Assembly (NCBI GenBank): GCA_030522415.1
Contig: CM060113.1
Coordinates: 9,654,565 to 9,718,564, forward strand
Origin: Channallabes apus
Taxonomy: Eukaryota; Chordata; Actinopteri; Siluriformes; Clariidae
DNA length: 64,000 bases
Direction: 5' to 3'
In this document: positions 31,241-42,974 of the stretch, piece by piece
Layout: every line of letters begins with the position of its first letter
How positions within the stretch are numbered: the stretch's first letter is position 1
Position numbers and translations under genes: made by a program
Notes under the pieces: model-generated
The model's database searches: none
What the model saw: only the letters and a program-made list of their open reading frames with translations
Told to the model about the DNA's origin: nothing

Positions 31241-32824
31241 AAAGTACACACTCATTAGAGAGTTCAGCTTTTATGTAGCTCTCCATGCTCCATTACTTAT
31301 CCTGCAGTTCTATTCACACCATTCATGCGTTACAGAAAACCACAACATTCATATTTAATATTATTTTAGTAAGCATAACAGAAAGAACCTTGTGTTTCCT
31401 GGGAACACATATGATACAGGGATTATAACTACCTTTCTGCATTTCGTTATTAAACATTTGACATTATTTACTGAAAATAATTACTGGTTTCAGCTAACGG
31501 TCGTTAGTTCCCTATCATTTTAGTGTCATTGTGAAGGACAACCAGAGAGTAATTTTTTTAAGGAAAGGAATGACTCATACTTAGTGAAGGTTTTTAGCCA
31601 AAATCTGTAGGAGAGGCATTAAAAAGGTGCTAAAAGACGCTCCGGACTTGTCGGATCATATTCCCATCACCCTATCTGTTCCTCTCAGCAAGGTCGGCCA
31701 ACTGGCGGAGTCAGCACTGTTTTTTTCCTGTCCAAATGCAAACATGACCACTGAACCCCGTGTTTGCACCGTCACTACTGTAGAGGACACACGCCAGTGA
31801 TTTGTATGGTAATCATTTTATCTATGTCTGAGTAACCCGAGAGGAGGAACACAGAGGCTCTGTGTCAAGGATGTTTTACTGAAATTTGTCAAGGTCCACT
31901 TACACTGTACAGCTAATAAATCGGGTACATCTTTAATGCTCAACTATTAATCTTAAGTCTATAGCTATAAATAAGACAGTTCCAGCTGGTTTGGTTTGGC
32001 TTTATAATGGCAGATCGTATTAAAGCTACACTACATGGCCAATAGTTTGCAGATACCTGACCACCTGACGAGTATGTAGTTCTCACACTGGAGTTGATGG
32101 CAAGTCTTTGTACACTGTAGCAGGCCCAAACCTGAGGCCCTGTTCCAAACCATTCTAAACATGTTAGGGATAAAATAAAACACCAACTGCACACCAAGCC
32201 TTTTCACTAGATATCAACACCTTGACCTCACAAATACTATTGTGGCTGAATGAACACAAACATCCACAAGCATGCTCCAAAATCTTCTCCAAAAGTCTTC
32301 CCCAAAGAATGACCACCTCCGTGTTAATACTTGTTTTTGGATTCGGCACATATGGGTACAGTATGATGGTCAGGTGTTGACATGCACAGTGAAATGCATT
32401 TTTTATTATTATTATTGCCTATTTTTTTTTATTAATTATTTATATGTAATGATCATACTAAAATAAACAGGTAATAGATATTCGTCTGATGTAATTAAAT
32501 TTAATTCAGGCTAAAAAGAAACTATACAGTATGTCAAGGAAGTTGCAAATATTTAGACTTCAAAACACTATGAATGACTTAAACCCCTCAGCAGATATTC
32601 TGACTTCTGGTTTGTTGTTACTATAAACCTGCCAACACAATATGAATTACTTTCAAACATTACTTTTTATTTACGTGTAACCATACACTCATCAATAGTG
32701 TCTTAAAACAAGAGCATCTTTTAAACTAAATATTCTCTTTAGCTTGCCTGTTTTTTTGTTTTGTTTGTTTAAAAATATTTTTTTTTAAATATTATTAAAC
32801 AAAATTAAATAAAAAAATACTATT
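31241..32824. other. Non-genic DNA
   Basis: No repeat or gene is recognised. AT-rich runs lie near 32400-32460 and 32750-32820. ORFs up to 85 codons look random. Confidence 0.45.
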
Positions 32825-32826
32825 TG

Positions 32827-32876
<50 letters not shown>

Positions 32877-33197
32877 TCTGCGACCGGCACTAGGACCCGG
32901 AAGTAATGCGGGCGCGAACCAGGAAGTATAAGAGGAGTAAACAAACCGCATAGAGCTTAGTCACTGTGTTCACGCATGTCGGTTCAGATTGTTTACTTTC
33001 TGATTCGAGTGTGTGTTTATAGGACGCGGGTTAAATTTGTGTTTTTCCCTTGCTCCCCTTCTGTGAGAGTCCTTAGACTAATTTGCGTGGTTATCCTGCC
33101 TACTCGCTTGCTTCCGCGTTTGGGTTTACCGTCCACGTTACAAAGGGCTAACGGCTAATCGCTAAGTCTTCTGATCATCCCGGGTTAGTTTGCGACA
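32825..33197 (+). mobile_element. Solo-type chromovirus LTR, diverged
   Basis: It matches the 59088-59470 LTR throughout: CGGCACTAGGACCCGGAAGTAA, AACCAGGAAGTATAAGAGG, GGACGCGGGTTAAATTTGTG, GTTATCCTGCCTACTCGCTTG, CCGCGTTTGGGTTTACC, and the end GGTTAGTTTGCGACA. TATAAGAG is followed by GCTTAGTCACT, the counterpart of the priming block GCTCAGTCATT. The 5' end TGTCA has an expanded (AC)n(GC)n tract at about 32828-32876. Flanks CTATT and GAATT are not a duplication. No internal region follows beyond GAAT. Confidence 0.88.
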
Positions 33198-33205
33198 GAA
33201 TTAAG

Positions 33206-33242
33206 TATAAAGATATAAATAAATAAATAAATAAATAAATAT
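33206..33242. repeat. (AAAT)n microsatellite
   Basis: AAATAAATAAAT units directly downstream of the LTR. Confidence 0.85.
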
Positions 33243-33289
33243 AAGATATAAGCGGGTATAAACATCTGATTGGTCAAATTTGGACACAT

Positions 33290-33381
33290 AAATGCTTGGC
33301 ACATAAATTATTTATTGCAACTCTTTGCGATACGGTTATCGCGTATACCATTATATTTTTACGATATACCGTGCAGCCCTA
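33290..33381. mobile_element. hAT-like element end fragment
   Basis: It ends ACGATATACCGTGCAGCCCTA, the reverse of TAGGGCTGCACGGTATATCGT, a common end of fish hAT-type non-autonomous elements. The opposite end is not found. The call relies on recall of that end. Confidence 0.5.
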
Positions 33382-33529
33382 GTTAGTTTTATCAACAGTT
33401 CCCTAATAAGACCAGAGAAGTAAGTAAGTAAGAAAGTAAATAAATAAATAAGTAAATTCTGTGGGAGAAAAAAAATTAAACAAAAACCTTTCTGATGTCT
33501 ATTGGATATGGAAAGTTTGGATGATACTG

Positions 33530-33745
33530 TTGGTTGGCGCCCTTGGTCTCATTCTCTGCTCTGCCTGTGCATGGTGGGCTGTGGTGCGCAGAGTGTTTGT
33601 AACTATCTATCATGGTTAACATTGAGGTTTTTTTTATTGGCTTTTTCTGTGGGATAAGACCAGACATGCTAGCCTTTAGTCCTCATGGGTAAGGGCATAG
33701 GTGAGACTTGGGTGAGCATGATCCTATCACCATTTTACTTGTATT
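33530..33745 (-). mobile_element. Tc1-like transposon relic (family T2)
   Basis: Antisense blocks include TTGGCGCCCTTGG, GGGCTGTGGTGCGCAGAGTG, CTATCATGGTTAACATTGAGG and CTGTGGGATAAGACCAGACATGCTAGCC. These resemble the N-terminal half of a Tc1-like transposase gene and share GTGGGCTGTGGTGCGC with 27381-27700. No ends are defined. Confidence 0.6.
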
Positions 33746-35919
33746 TAATAGATATTCAGCATTAATTTGTCATGTGATATTAAGGCTGATTGTTGTAAAT
33801 GTATAAGACTGAGTGATATGCTACAGAAGCATCTGGTTGAAGAGGCACATTAGAATTTATATTTGCAATAATCTTTGTTTTAAGAGTGATATGAATTGAT
33901 TAATACATATTAAAGATTACTGTTAATTTAAATATTAGTAGAAAAAGGTTCATGATATTTAAACTCAACAGCCAGACAAATGCACCCCTTTATTCAGTGT
34001 TCTTTTAGCAGCTGCAAAATTCATGGACATACCTCAACGACAGCATTAAAAAAATAAAATTAATTAATTAATTAATTAAATAAAAAAATAAATAATAATA
34101 ATAATAAACCCAAAGTTATTTATTTGAATTTTTTTTTAAACTAAGAAATTCCATATTATAAGAACATATAACTATAAAAGCCTGCTGTGAATATCGGTGC
34201 ATCAAACATATTACATAATTTCTTGTCTTCCTTTTTTCAATTCATTATCTATCAGCTACCATTATTTTCAAACTGAGACAAACGATCCAGTTAAAAAGAC
34301 CAGCAAGGCAGAGAGAAAAGCAAAATATCAGTCCAACAGATTTCCCTGGACAATTGTGCTGGCATCATGTCCACAGCCTCCATCCAATTGTTTTTGTCTC
34401 AGTCTTGTTTGTGGTAGATTGGGTCATTAATGGGAATCAGGTATGGCTGAAACACAAGCCACAGAAATGCTCCACTGGGACATATGGTGGACAAATACAT
34501 ACCGAAAACAATGACAGAAGAACGAACTTCTTATTGAAATTGGATCAATGTTAGAATTCTGTCGAGAGATGAACGTAAGATGAACTCACTTAAGAGATGC
34601 ATTGACATTTAGTGACAAGCAGACTGAAAGCTGTCAGAAGATAGTGGGTCTTTTTGTCATCCTAAAACCTTTGCTTTCATGGGAAAATGTCCTCGGATAT
34701 AAACACGAGCTCCAACTGCTCTCAAGGGGAACAGTAATAATAAAAAAGGTTCTTATCTCAATTCCGAACATTTTCATTTAATCAGAATAAAATTATTGCC
34801 ACTTTGGCCAAGGATTGAAAACCGAAGTGTCCTCAAAGCATGGGTCATTGTGCAGAGACTAGTGAGATTTGGAAGTGGACATCGACTGCATGTGCTATTG
34901 TGTTATTGATCACAGTCAAGAATTTGTAAGATCCAATTGCACCAGTGTCTGCTTTATAATCTCTAGTCCTTTCAGGCTGAAGAAAAGTGTTTAACTGTGG
35001 AAAAAGTCAAAGCGTGGATGAAATTGGACAACAGGATTTTCACAAAAGCGTTCCAGTATTTAAAAGAGTGAAACCATGCAATCCAATCGTTCTGCCAATA
35101 TCCATTAAGAATATTATCATGATATTGTAGAACAAAGCTGAAGTTATTCAAATTATGAAATAATCTTCTCTTAACAATGGTTGTTGAAATGTCTCTGACC
35201 CTGGTGCCTGACCCTAATTAAGCAACATTACATAAGAAGGATTGTTCTTGTGCTACTGTAGATATGAGCACAACTGCAGCCTGAAGCTCAAAGATATCAC
35301 AGCCATTCTGATATTCTGTACAACAGCATGATCATGAGAGTAATATTGCTTTTATACAATAATTCCATAAACACCATTGAGTTTGTGACTGACAATTCGC
35401 TCGTGACTGACAATTAGTGTAATTAAAAGTGGTAAAAGCAGTTTTAATTTCTTGCTATGTAACCAAAAGATGAGGAGAATTAACCATGTACTGTAGGTGG
35501 TGGACAGTCCTGAGAAATGTATGATATTTGCTCTACATTTCCACACATTCCACTTTAAAATATCAGCTAACTTTCAGATTTCCAGAGTTGAACCTTAAAT
35601 AGCATAAAATGGAAAGCTAGTGCACTCGGTGTACGGTGTAATCCCCACTAAACTTTACGTTTGCCAGATGTATGAGGCAGAGTGCTTGGAAAGGTAGAAT
35701 GCAAAAGAAATTTTGTGAAACGACCAGATACTGTACCTCATGTACTGTATGTGGATATACACGGGAATCTGTGAAACTTTCTAGGAATCCTCACAGCTAG
35801 CAGTGACAGGTGATGGCTGTGAGGTGTAAAGGCCTTTTGTATGTTAATGACTAGCAGGAAGAAGTTCTGTCCTTCTTATGGGGGGGATTAGCCGTGGTGT
35901 GCCTTTGTCTTTTCTGCTT
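33746..35919. other. Non-genic DNA with repeat C copy 2
   Basis: About 35240-35540 is the second copy of repeat C (see 28461). AATTA and AATAAT runs lie at about 34050-34110. No gene is recognised; ORFs of up to 77 codons lack features. Confidence 0.5.
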
Positions 35920-36978
35920 GAGTGTTTGACAGAGAAAAAGCTGCACACACTGCTCTTCTCAAAGAGGCTATCCAGTGTCTTGATGCATTTGAGCGCAAGT
36001 TTGATGAGAGAAGACCGCAGGAAGAGTCAAGCCATGTGCATAAAAGAGCTAAGAGGACACATAACGTGGGCATAAGTTGACCTTTATATTACCTGACAAT
36101 ACAGTAATAAATTATACCTTGCTAAGTTAACCTAAGCATTTGGCTACACATCTAATTTTTGTTACTTGTATTGTTGTAGGTGTCCAGCTTATTTGAAGTT
36201 TGTCACGTCCGAATTATACAATGTTGTTTACAAATGTATGTATTAAAGCGTTTTTAATTCAACATTACAGGAAGCTGTAAGGAGTCTCCATAATTCAGAA
36301 AACAACCCACATACAGTAAATACGATCCACAAACTGGGTAAGAATGTTGTTTCTTTACATGTTATGTATGGGGTTTTACATAATCATTTTAAATGTAATT
36401 AATGATACTACTCTCTTTCCACACAGAATAAGTTTACTTTATAATCAGGCAGTGATGACATACAGTATCTGCTGGAGGAATTAAAGATGACTTTTGCAGA
36501 TGCAGACCCGGAGTGTATAAAGGGTAATCAGAAATTGTTATTGTAATTATTTTCATGTCCCTTTATTTTTGTCCCTCTAATAATTTGAATTGGTTCCGTC
36601 ACTTATCTGATTTTTTTTTTATCCAGCATGTTACAGGACTATGAGACATTGCAGAGGAAATACTCTTTGTCTCGGCCAGGAAAGTCTCAGCTAAGAGACT
36701 CCATTAAGACAGGGGATAAAAACTGACAAAGATAAGTAAGTGTACAAATTCAAATATTTAAATACAAATATCTCTGAGTGTTTTTAGGGTGAATCTCTGA
36801 GTGTAACGTATGGCGTGTTTTGCAGTTGCTGGAGTGCAGGTATAGAGTTGTTCAAATAGATGCACAGAAAGAACTGTGGCAGACTGCAATACTGGAACTG
36901 ATGCGTGATGAGGAGGATGCCATTGTTATGATGGCACGTTATCAATCTCCCCACGTTATCAATCTCCCCACGTTATCA
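35920..36978 (+). pseudogene. Exon-like remnant of an unidentified spliced gene
   Basis: Segments with protein-like sequence separated by intron-like gaps. A (35928-36077): DREKAAHTALLKEA, CLDAFERKFDERRP, HKRAKRTHNVG. B (36271-36337): acceptor CAG before EAVRSLHNSENN, donor GTAAG after. C (36449-36523): GSDDIQYLLEELK, MTFADADPECIK, then donor GTAATC. B ends in phase 1 and C supplies GC, so B and C join in frame as GGC. D (about 36629-36714): MLQDYETLQRKYSLSRPGK, out of phase with C by one base and ending in TGA. E (36826-36945): LLECRYRVVQIDAQKELWQ, TAILELMRDEEDAIVMM. The peptides look helical, coiled-coil-like and charged. I do not recognise the gene. The D phase error, the TGA and truncation by the L2 point to a pseudogene; an intron-bearing transposon gene is another option. 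Confidence 0.35.
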
Positions 36979-36983
36979 ATCTG
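36935..36983. repeat. 17-bp unit repeated three times at the L2 junction
   Basis: CACGTTATCAATCTCCC occurs at 36935 and 36952, and a third copy starts at 36969 (15 bases). It bridges the end of the exon-like remnant and the start of recognisable L2 coding sequence. Confidence 0.9.
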
Positions 36984-39706
36984 TTAGAAATATGAATCCC
37001 ACTACTAAATACAGATTCACAAGTAATCTGCCGGATCTGTCCCAATTTCTTATTAGACCCCTAAATGCAGATGATCTAGATGAAGTGACTAGCAGCATGG
37101 GCACTATTTTTTCCAGTACATTAGACACTGTTGCTCCCATCAGATTAAAAAAGTCAGAGATAAAACACTTGCACCATGGTACAACAGTCATACTCGCGCC
37201 CTAAAGAGAGCAACCCGTAACCTCGAGCGAAAATGGAGGAAAACTAAATTAGAAGTTTTTCGAATTGCGTATAAAGACAGTATGTGCAGCTATAGACAGG
37301 CTCTAAAAACTGCTAGGACTGAGCATCTTAGCCAACTGATAGCAAGAAACCAAAACAATCCCAGGTTCTTATTTAGTACAGTGGCTCGCCTAACAAAACC
37401 TAAGATGCCCGCAGAGAGTATCCCATCACAGTTTAGAAGTTAAGACTTTATGGACTTCTTTAATGAAAAAATCAATAATATCAGGAAGAAAATAATGGAG
37501 GTTCAACCTCTAATAGTATCTCACGATCCAATTCAGCCTATAGCTTCACATTTAGATTTTCACTGCTTTACAGGTATAGGACAGGAAGAGCTGTATAAAC
37601 TCATCACCTCGGCTAAATCAACAACGTGCCTGTTAGACCCAATCCCAACCAGATTTTTAAAAGAAGTGATGCTTACGGTTGGAGAGCCACTTCTAAACAT
37701 TATTAATTCTTCATTACATCTAGGTCACGTCCATAAACCTTTCAAGTTAGCAGTTATTAAGCCGCTTCTTAAAAAAATCTAATTTGGACGCGAATGAAAT
37801 AACAAATTACAGACCGATTTCAAACCTTCCGTTCATATCAAAAATACTAGAAAAAGTAGTATCAGCTCAAATTTGCACATTCTTGCAGGATAACAACATC
37901 CTTGAAGAATTTCAGTCAGGTTTCAGGCCCCATCATAGCACAGAATCTGCACTAGTTAAGATTACAAACGACTTGTTTTTAGCTTCAGACCAAGGCTGCA
38001 TCTCATTGCTAGTCCTGCTCGATCTTAGTGCTGCATTCAACACTATAGATCATAATATTCTCATAGATCGCTTACAAAATTATATAGGTATTCAGGGACA
38101 GGCATTAAAATGGTTTAGATCTTACCTGTCTGATCGCTACCATTTTGTAGATCTAAATGGAGAACCGTCTGGTGTAATGCCAGTGAAATATGGGGTCCCA
38201 CAAGGGTCAGTTTTAGGACCTCTGTTGTTCTCAATATACATGCTTCCCTTGGGTAACATCATTAGAAGACATGGGATTAGTTTCCATTGTTATGCTGATG
38301 ATACCCAATTATATATCTCAACTAAACCAGACGAAATACCTAAGTTGTCTAGATTAACTGAGTGTGTCCAGGACATAAAAGACTGGATGACCAATAATTT
38401 TCTTTTATTAAATTCAGATAAGACAGAGATATTACTTATTGGCCCAAAAACCAGCACACAACAGCTTTCACAATTCAGCCTGCGCTTAGAAGGATGTACT
38501 GTTACTACCAGCTCAGCAGTAAAAGACCTGGGCGTAATATTAGACAGTAACTTGTCTTTTGAAAATCACATTTCAAATATCACAAAAACAGCCTTTTTCC
38601 ATCTTAGAAATATTGCTAAACTTAGGAACATCTTATCCGTATCTGATGCAGAAAAACTAGTTCATGCATTCATGACCTCCAGACTGGACTATTGTAATGC
38701 ATTACTAGGTGGTTGTCCTGCATCCTCAATAAACAAGCTTCAGTTAATCCAAAATGCAGCTGCCAGGGTTCTCACTAGATCCAGAAAATATGATCATATA
38801 ACCCCAATATTATCATCCCTGCACTGGCTACCTGTTCAGTTTAGAATAAATTACAAATTAGTATTACTTACATACAAGGCCTTAAATGGTTTAGCTCCCA
38901 CATACCTAACCAGTCTTCTGATACGCTACAATCCACCACGCGCCTTAAGATCACAAAGCTCCGGACTTCTGGTAGTTCCCAGAATTTCAAAATCTACAAA
39001 AGGGGGTAGGGCTTTTTCATATTTAGCTCCAAAGCTTTGGAATAGCCTTCCAGACAGTGTTCGAGGAGCAGACACGGTTTCTCAGTTCAAAAGTAGACTC
39101 AAGACGCATCTTTTTAATCTGGCATACACATAACTCATCCCATAATCTCATACTCCAGTACACCTATCCCGAATGGCAACTACGCTAATTCTCCCCATCT
39201 GTTCTATATTTCTCTACCCATCCCGAGGCATCGGGAGATTTTGCCAGCTTCAGTAGACAAAGGCCGACCCTGCGAGGTTCCTGAGGCATCCAGAGAAGGA
39301 CCAGCTCCAGCTGGATTCAGCTTTATGATGGTTGGAGCTACACATGCTGCTCCTGTGCTTCCAGTGATCAAGACCTCATCTGCCCTCTGCACCTGCTGAC
39401 TCGTCCCTATGCTGAACTGGTCTTCATGTCAATTTAAATAATTTCTGTCATATTGAATTTTCACCTGCACAACACACAAGATGTTATATCATTTCTATCT
39501 GTTATCGCCCAAATGAGGATGGGTTCCCTGTTGAGTCTGGTTCCTCTCAAGGTTTCTTCCTAATGCCATCTCAGGGAGTTTTTCCTTGCCACCGTCGCCG
39601 TCACCCTTGGCTTGCTCATCAGTGACATTTCATTCATTCGTCTCATTATTATTATCTGCACATTTTTCTCACACATACACACTTCCAATTATTTTCTTTT
39701 CTATAA

Positions 39707-39748
<42 letters not shown>

Positions 39749-39845
39749 TTGCTAAATTTCTTTCATTTTTGTGAAGCTGCTTTGAGACAATGACCATTGT
39801 TAAAAGCGCTATATAAATAAAATTTAAATGAATTGAATTGAATTG
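36975..39845 (+). mobile_element. L2-clade LINE, 5'-truncated, with RT and 3' UTR
   Basis: It holds the end of the linker and the whole RT of an L2-type non-LTR retrotransposon (see the coding entry), then a 3' UTR with CAAATGAGGATGGGTTCCC, TCAGGGAGTTTTTCCTTGCC and a tail AATGACCATTGTTAAAAGCGC ending in GAATTGAATTGAATTG. The apurinic-like endonuclease domain is missing, so this is a truncated copy. A (TTAT)n run lies at about 39707-39750. No target duplication is evident. Confidence 0.93.
36992..39133 (+). pseudogene. L2 LINE reverse transcriptase, nearly open
   Basis: The RT copies LINE RNA at the target. An upstream linker lies in three frames (36992-37204, about 37175-37440, 37450-37782) with KRATRNLERKWRKTKLE and FLFSTVARLTKP, broken by a TAA after RS and by a frame change. 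The long frame 37784-39133 (449 codons) holds [35 protein letters not shown], motif [14 protein letters not shown] (Asp80), [13 protein letters not shown], and motif [14 protein letters not shown] (YADD at 170-173). After it come [16 protein letters not shown] and [13 protein letters not shown]. The C-terminus is complete at HLFNLAYT. The shift at 37770-37783 lies in a run of seven A. Catalytic residues are intact, so decay is recent or slight. Confidence 0.92.
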
Positions 39846-40436
39846 TGTGCCATGCCGTCAGCGTGTAATACTGTATCTAATGGGACTGAGCTAGAAGGAC
39901 ATTTATTTTGGATATCTAACAAGCACTGGTGCATTTTTTTTTTAGTATTGCTTTTAATTTAATTCCACCTTATTGTGCAAATTAATGCACATTTGTTGAT
40001 TTTTTCCCATATTTTATGTTTTTTTCCCCCCTTATTCTTACACAGCTTTGTATATTTATTAGTGTTTGGTTTGATTTTAGTAAAAAATTATTAATCAATT
40101 CTACTGTCATTTTTTAAAGGATGTGCGGGATATATAGTATTGTGGGGGGTGGATAGGGCCTATCTACATACAGTACCTGCCCAATAACCAATCAAGTCAC
40201 TAAGCTATGAGGGCTTGGGTTGAGCTAAATAAAAAGTAGTAACTGGGCAATGTCCCAATAGATGTCAGGGTTTTGGGAGTGTTTTTTTTTTTTTTTTAAA
40301 ACAGCCAATCAATGTTGAGATAAGAAACCAATAGGGAAGAGCAGAGTTGTGCAAAGGTGTAAAATGCAAATGGGGCTTGGGGTATGAATGTCTCCTGACA
40401 AAATCCTTGAGTGGATTATTTGCCATGGCAACAAAT
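39846..40436. other. Non-genic spacer
   Basis: T-rich DNA with poly-T at about 40282-40297. Nothing else seen. Confidence 0.4.
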
Positions 40437-41014
40437 GGCGCTTTTCCACTGCATAGTACGGCACGAGACGGTTCAGTTCTACTCACTTTTGGGGGGTTTT
40501 CCACTGGGAAGAGTACATGGTACCTGGTCCTTTTTTTAGTACCACCTCAGCCAAGGTTCCAAGCGCGCCGAACCGTTATCAAAACGTGACGTGTAAACTC
40601 TGCTGGTCACTGATTATCCAGGGGGAAAATCGTCATTACTGCGTCACTGAGCTTGCGACACGAGACACAACAGGACCGCTATATTTAGAACAGCCAGTGA
40701 AGGATCGGACGCACCTTTTTGTATTAACCGTCGGCCTCTTTTGAAACAAACTCCTTCGTCTCGCTGTTAAAAACATCCACATGCCGAGAATGAAGAACAC
40801 CATGCCGTCGATATGCTCCATTGTTGTGTGTTTGTGGCGCGTCTACGATGACGTCACGGCAGTAGCGGCGCCGCGACTAAACGACACGTGAGTAATCCCG
40901 CCCACGCTAAAGCGTTACTACACTGCAGTGGAAGTGCAAACCGAACCAAACTGCGCCGAACCGAAGTGAGTTGAACTGAACTGTGTCGTGCCGTTCTATG
41001 CAGTGGAAAAGAGG
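40437..41014. mobile_element. Non-autonomous DNA transposon (MITE) with long inverted ends
   Basis: Left end: GCGCTTTTCCACTGCATAG then TACGGCACGA. Right end reverse-complemented: GCCTCTTTTCCACTGCATAG then AACGGCACGA. The inner blocks GTTTTCCACTGG and GTTCGG repeat on both sides. Flanks ACAAATGG and CAAAATGG are 7 of 8 alike, which would fit a hAT-type duplication if the exact ends lie a base or two inside. It is CpG-rich and non-coding. hAT or Harbinger cannot be settled here. Confidence 0.78.
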
Positions 41015-42974
41015 CAAAATGGCTGTACCATGGAAGGATTCCTCAGCAAGATACATCCGATTTGGTATCAATCCGGAAGTATCCTAGCTTGGTGGAATTT
41101 GATGTATACTCTCAGTGGTACTCGTAGATACTTCCGAAAATCAGTGGTGTATACAGGAGTTTCCTAGTACAGATACACCTCTTTTTCATGCAGTGTATGG
41201 GGTGTTAGTTTAGCATTAGTTTAGTATTAGTTTAAGTTAGCATTGCAGCTCTCATTATCCGTGAACAAAACATTCAGAGGCAATTCGGAGGTACAGTATA
41301 CGGACAGTATAGTTAAATGGCCCCCAGTGCTGTTATGCTCTTTGTTCTATCAGATTACTTGATCGGAATTACCTGTTGTATAATTTAACTTATACTCTGC
41401 AGCAGAGGTAAGTCATGGTCTTCTTTTTCTTTGGACGGTCCTCATGAGACACATGAGTCTCATCCTAGTGTTTAATAATTCCTATAGCATTTTATTCTAT
41501 TTCTCCTAAACCACAACACGTTTCCAAGAATTACAAGCAATAGTTTATTATTAGTTTATGTGAAATGTTCAGCATACAGTATTGCAAGACATTAGTACAG
41601 TACTATCTTTTCAGGTTGCCATGTAAACACAAAGTGCTAAATATTCCACATTAAAAATTTCTACTGAGCTTTAAAAGTGCTGAAATGCAAGGCTTATTTT
41701 ATACCTGAAGACTTTCCTGTTAAAGAAAATCTAATATTACAGCTCTTCCGCTCTTTTATAAAAGCTGAATTAACATCACCAAGCTAAATAGTATCAAGGA
41801 TGGTTTTTCGACAGCCTTAGATTATATGGAACGTCCACCATACAGGCCCCCTGTGTATGAGCTGTTACTATAGCAACTATAATATACTGTATTTAAACAA
41901 AACCTGTGATTTGTACAACTGCTCTAATATAAAAAAAAATAAATCATTCAACATCAATCAAATTCAAGAATTCAACAGTGCTGTAGTATAAACTATTATA
42001 ATCCTCTTTATAACTGACTCGAAGTGTAAATCTAGCAGCAAAAAAGCTGCCATTTTGCACCGAAATCTGTTTTGAACCTGCAGGGGGTAGGATCTCTAAG
42101 TTCAGCAGGCTTTTAAAAGCCTTTCTGTCTTGCATATATTCAATAACATCCTGGCACTGCATCCTCCAGGGAGCCCCGCTGAGTCCCCGAGCCTGCCTAG
42201 CCACATTGTATTGAGGTCTCGCGCTCGCGTTTTCTGTCAGCTCATGTAATAAATAGCTGGCGGCAGCCCGTGGTGGCTTGCTGGGTGGCTTGAGTGTCAA
42301 TGTTGTCACTTCTGTTTAGCTGATGCAGCTGGATATGAGCTTCATCTGCATTAAGACGGGGAGAAATGGAATTAAGGCTATGCGCCAGATGTCTGACTGG
42401 GTTTCTTGAGAGTTACTAAAGAGAAGCTTTCAACTTCGTGATCTTAGTTTTGCAAGTACAGTACAGCAAAGAAGCTTAGTGACAGCATTATGGGATTAAA
42501 AACCCAATCTCGAGCACTATTCACATCATTTCCGATAAGGGATTTTGTTTGATTTTCTTGTGAACAAAGTCATATGAATGATTTCAAATATTCCATATGG
42601 CAATCGTGGCTTAAAGGGGAAAAGACATCCTGAACATCTTGCAAATTAATTTTTATAATTAACATTGCTTACTACATTAACGGTCACTACCAGCTGATAG
42701 TAATACCTGTGGGGCTTCACTCTTATTTTATCTTCACTAAAAACTAAAGTAAGCATTTTGGTTCTTCAGTCTTTCCAACTCACACTGGACACTCCAAGCC
42801 TGTTATCGAAATACTGAGATCAATGCTTTTCCACTCATCATCTCATGGATTACTAACTAGTGGTTGATTTAACATCTTGGGGGACCAAGTTACACATGAC
42901 AACTGTTGTTCCAAAATGTTTTAATCCTTATTTAACTAATAAAATATTTATCTATTTAAGATAGTACTACATTA
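41015..42974. other. Non-genic DNA, one unassigned ORF
   Basis: A 121-codon minus ORF (41944-42309) begins MTTLTLKPPSKPPRAAAS. It shows no domain, signal peptide or membrane segment that I recognise, and no splice or promoter context. It is the longest ORF in the window outside transposons; I lean to chance. Many TACAGTA/TACTGTA words occur (about 41293, 41576, 41600, 41887, 42460). Confidence 0.4.

Noticed and set aside
35878..36075. 65-codon plus-strand ORF and its 61-codon minus shadow
   Set aside because: The neighbouring frame (DREKAAHTALLKEA) reads far more like protein, so I used that frame in the remnant entry.
41944..42309. 121-codon minus-strand ORF
   Set aside because: It has no domain, no splice or promoter context and no codon signal I can see. 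It is the longest ORF outside transposons, but this is not enough to call a gene.
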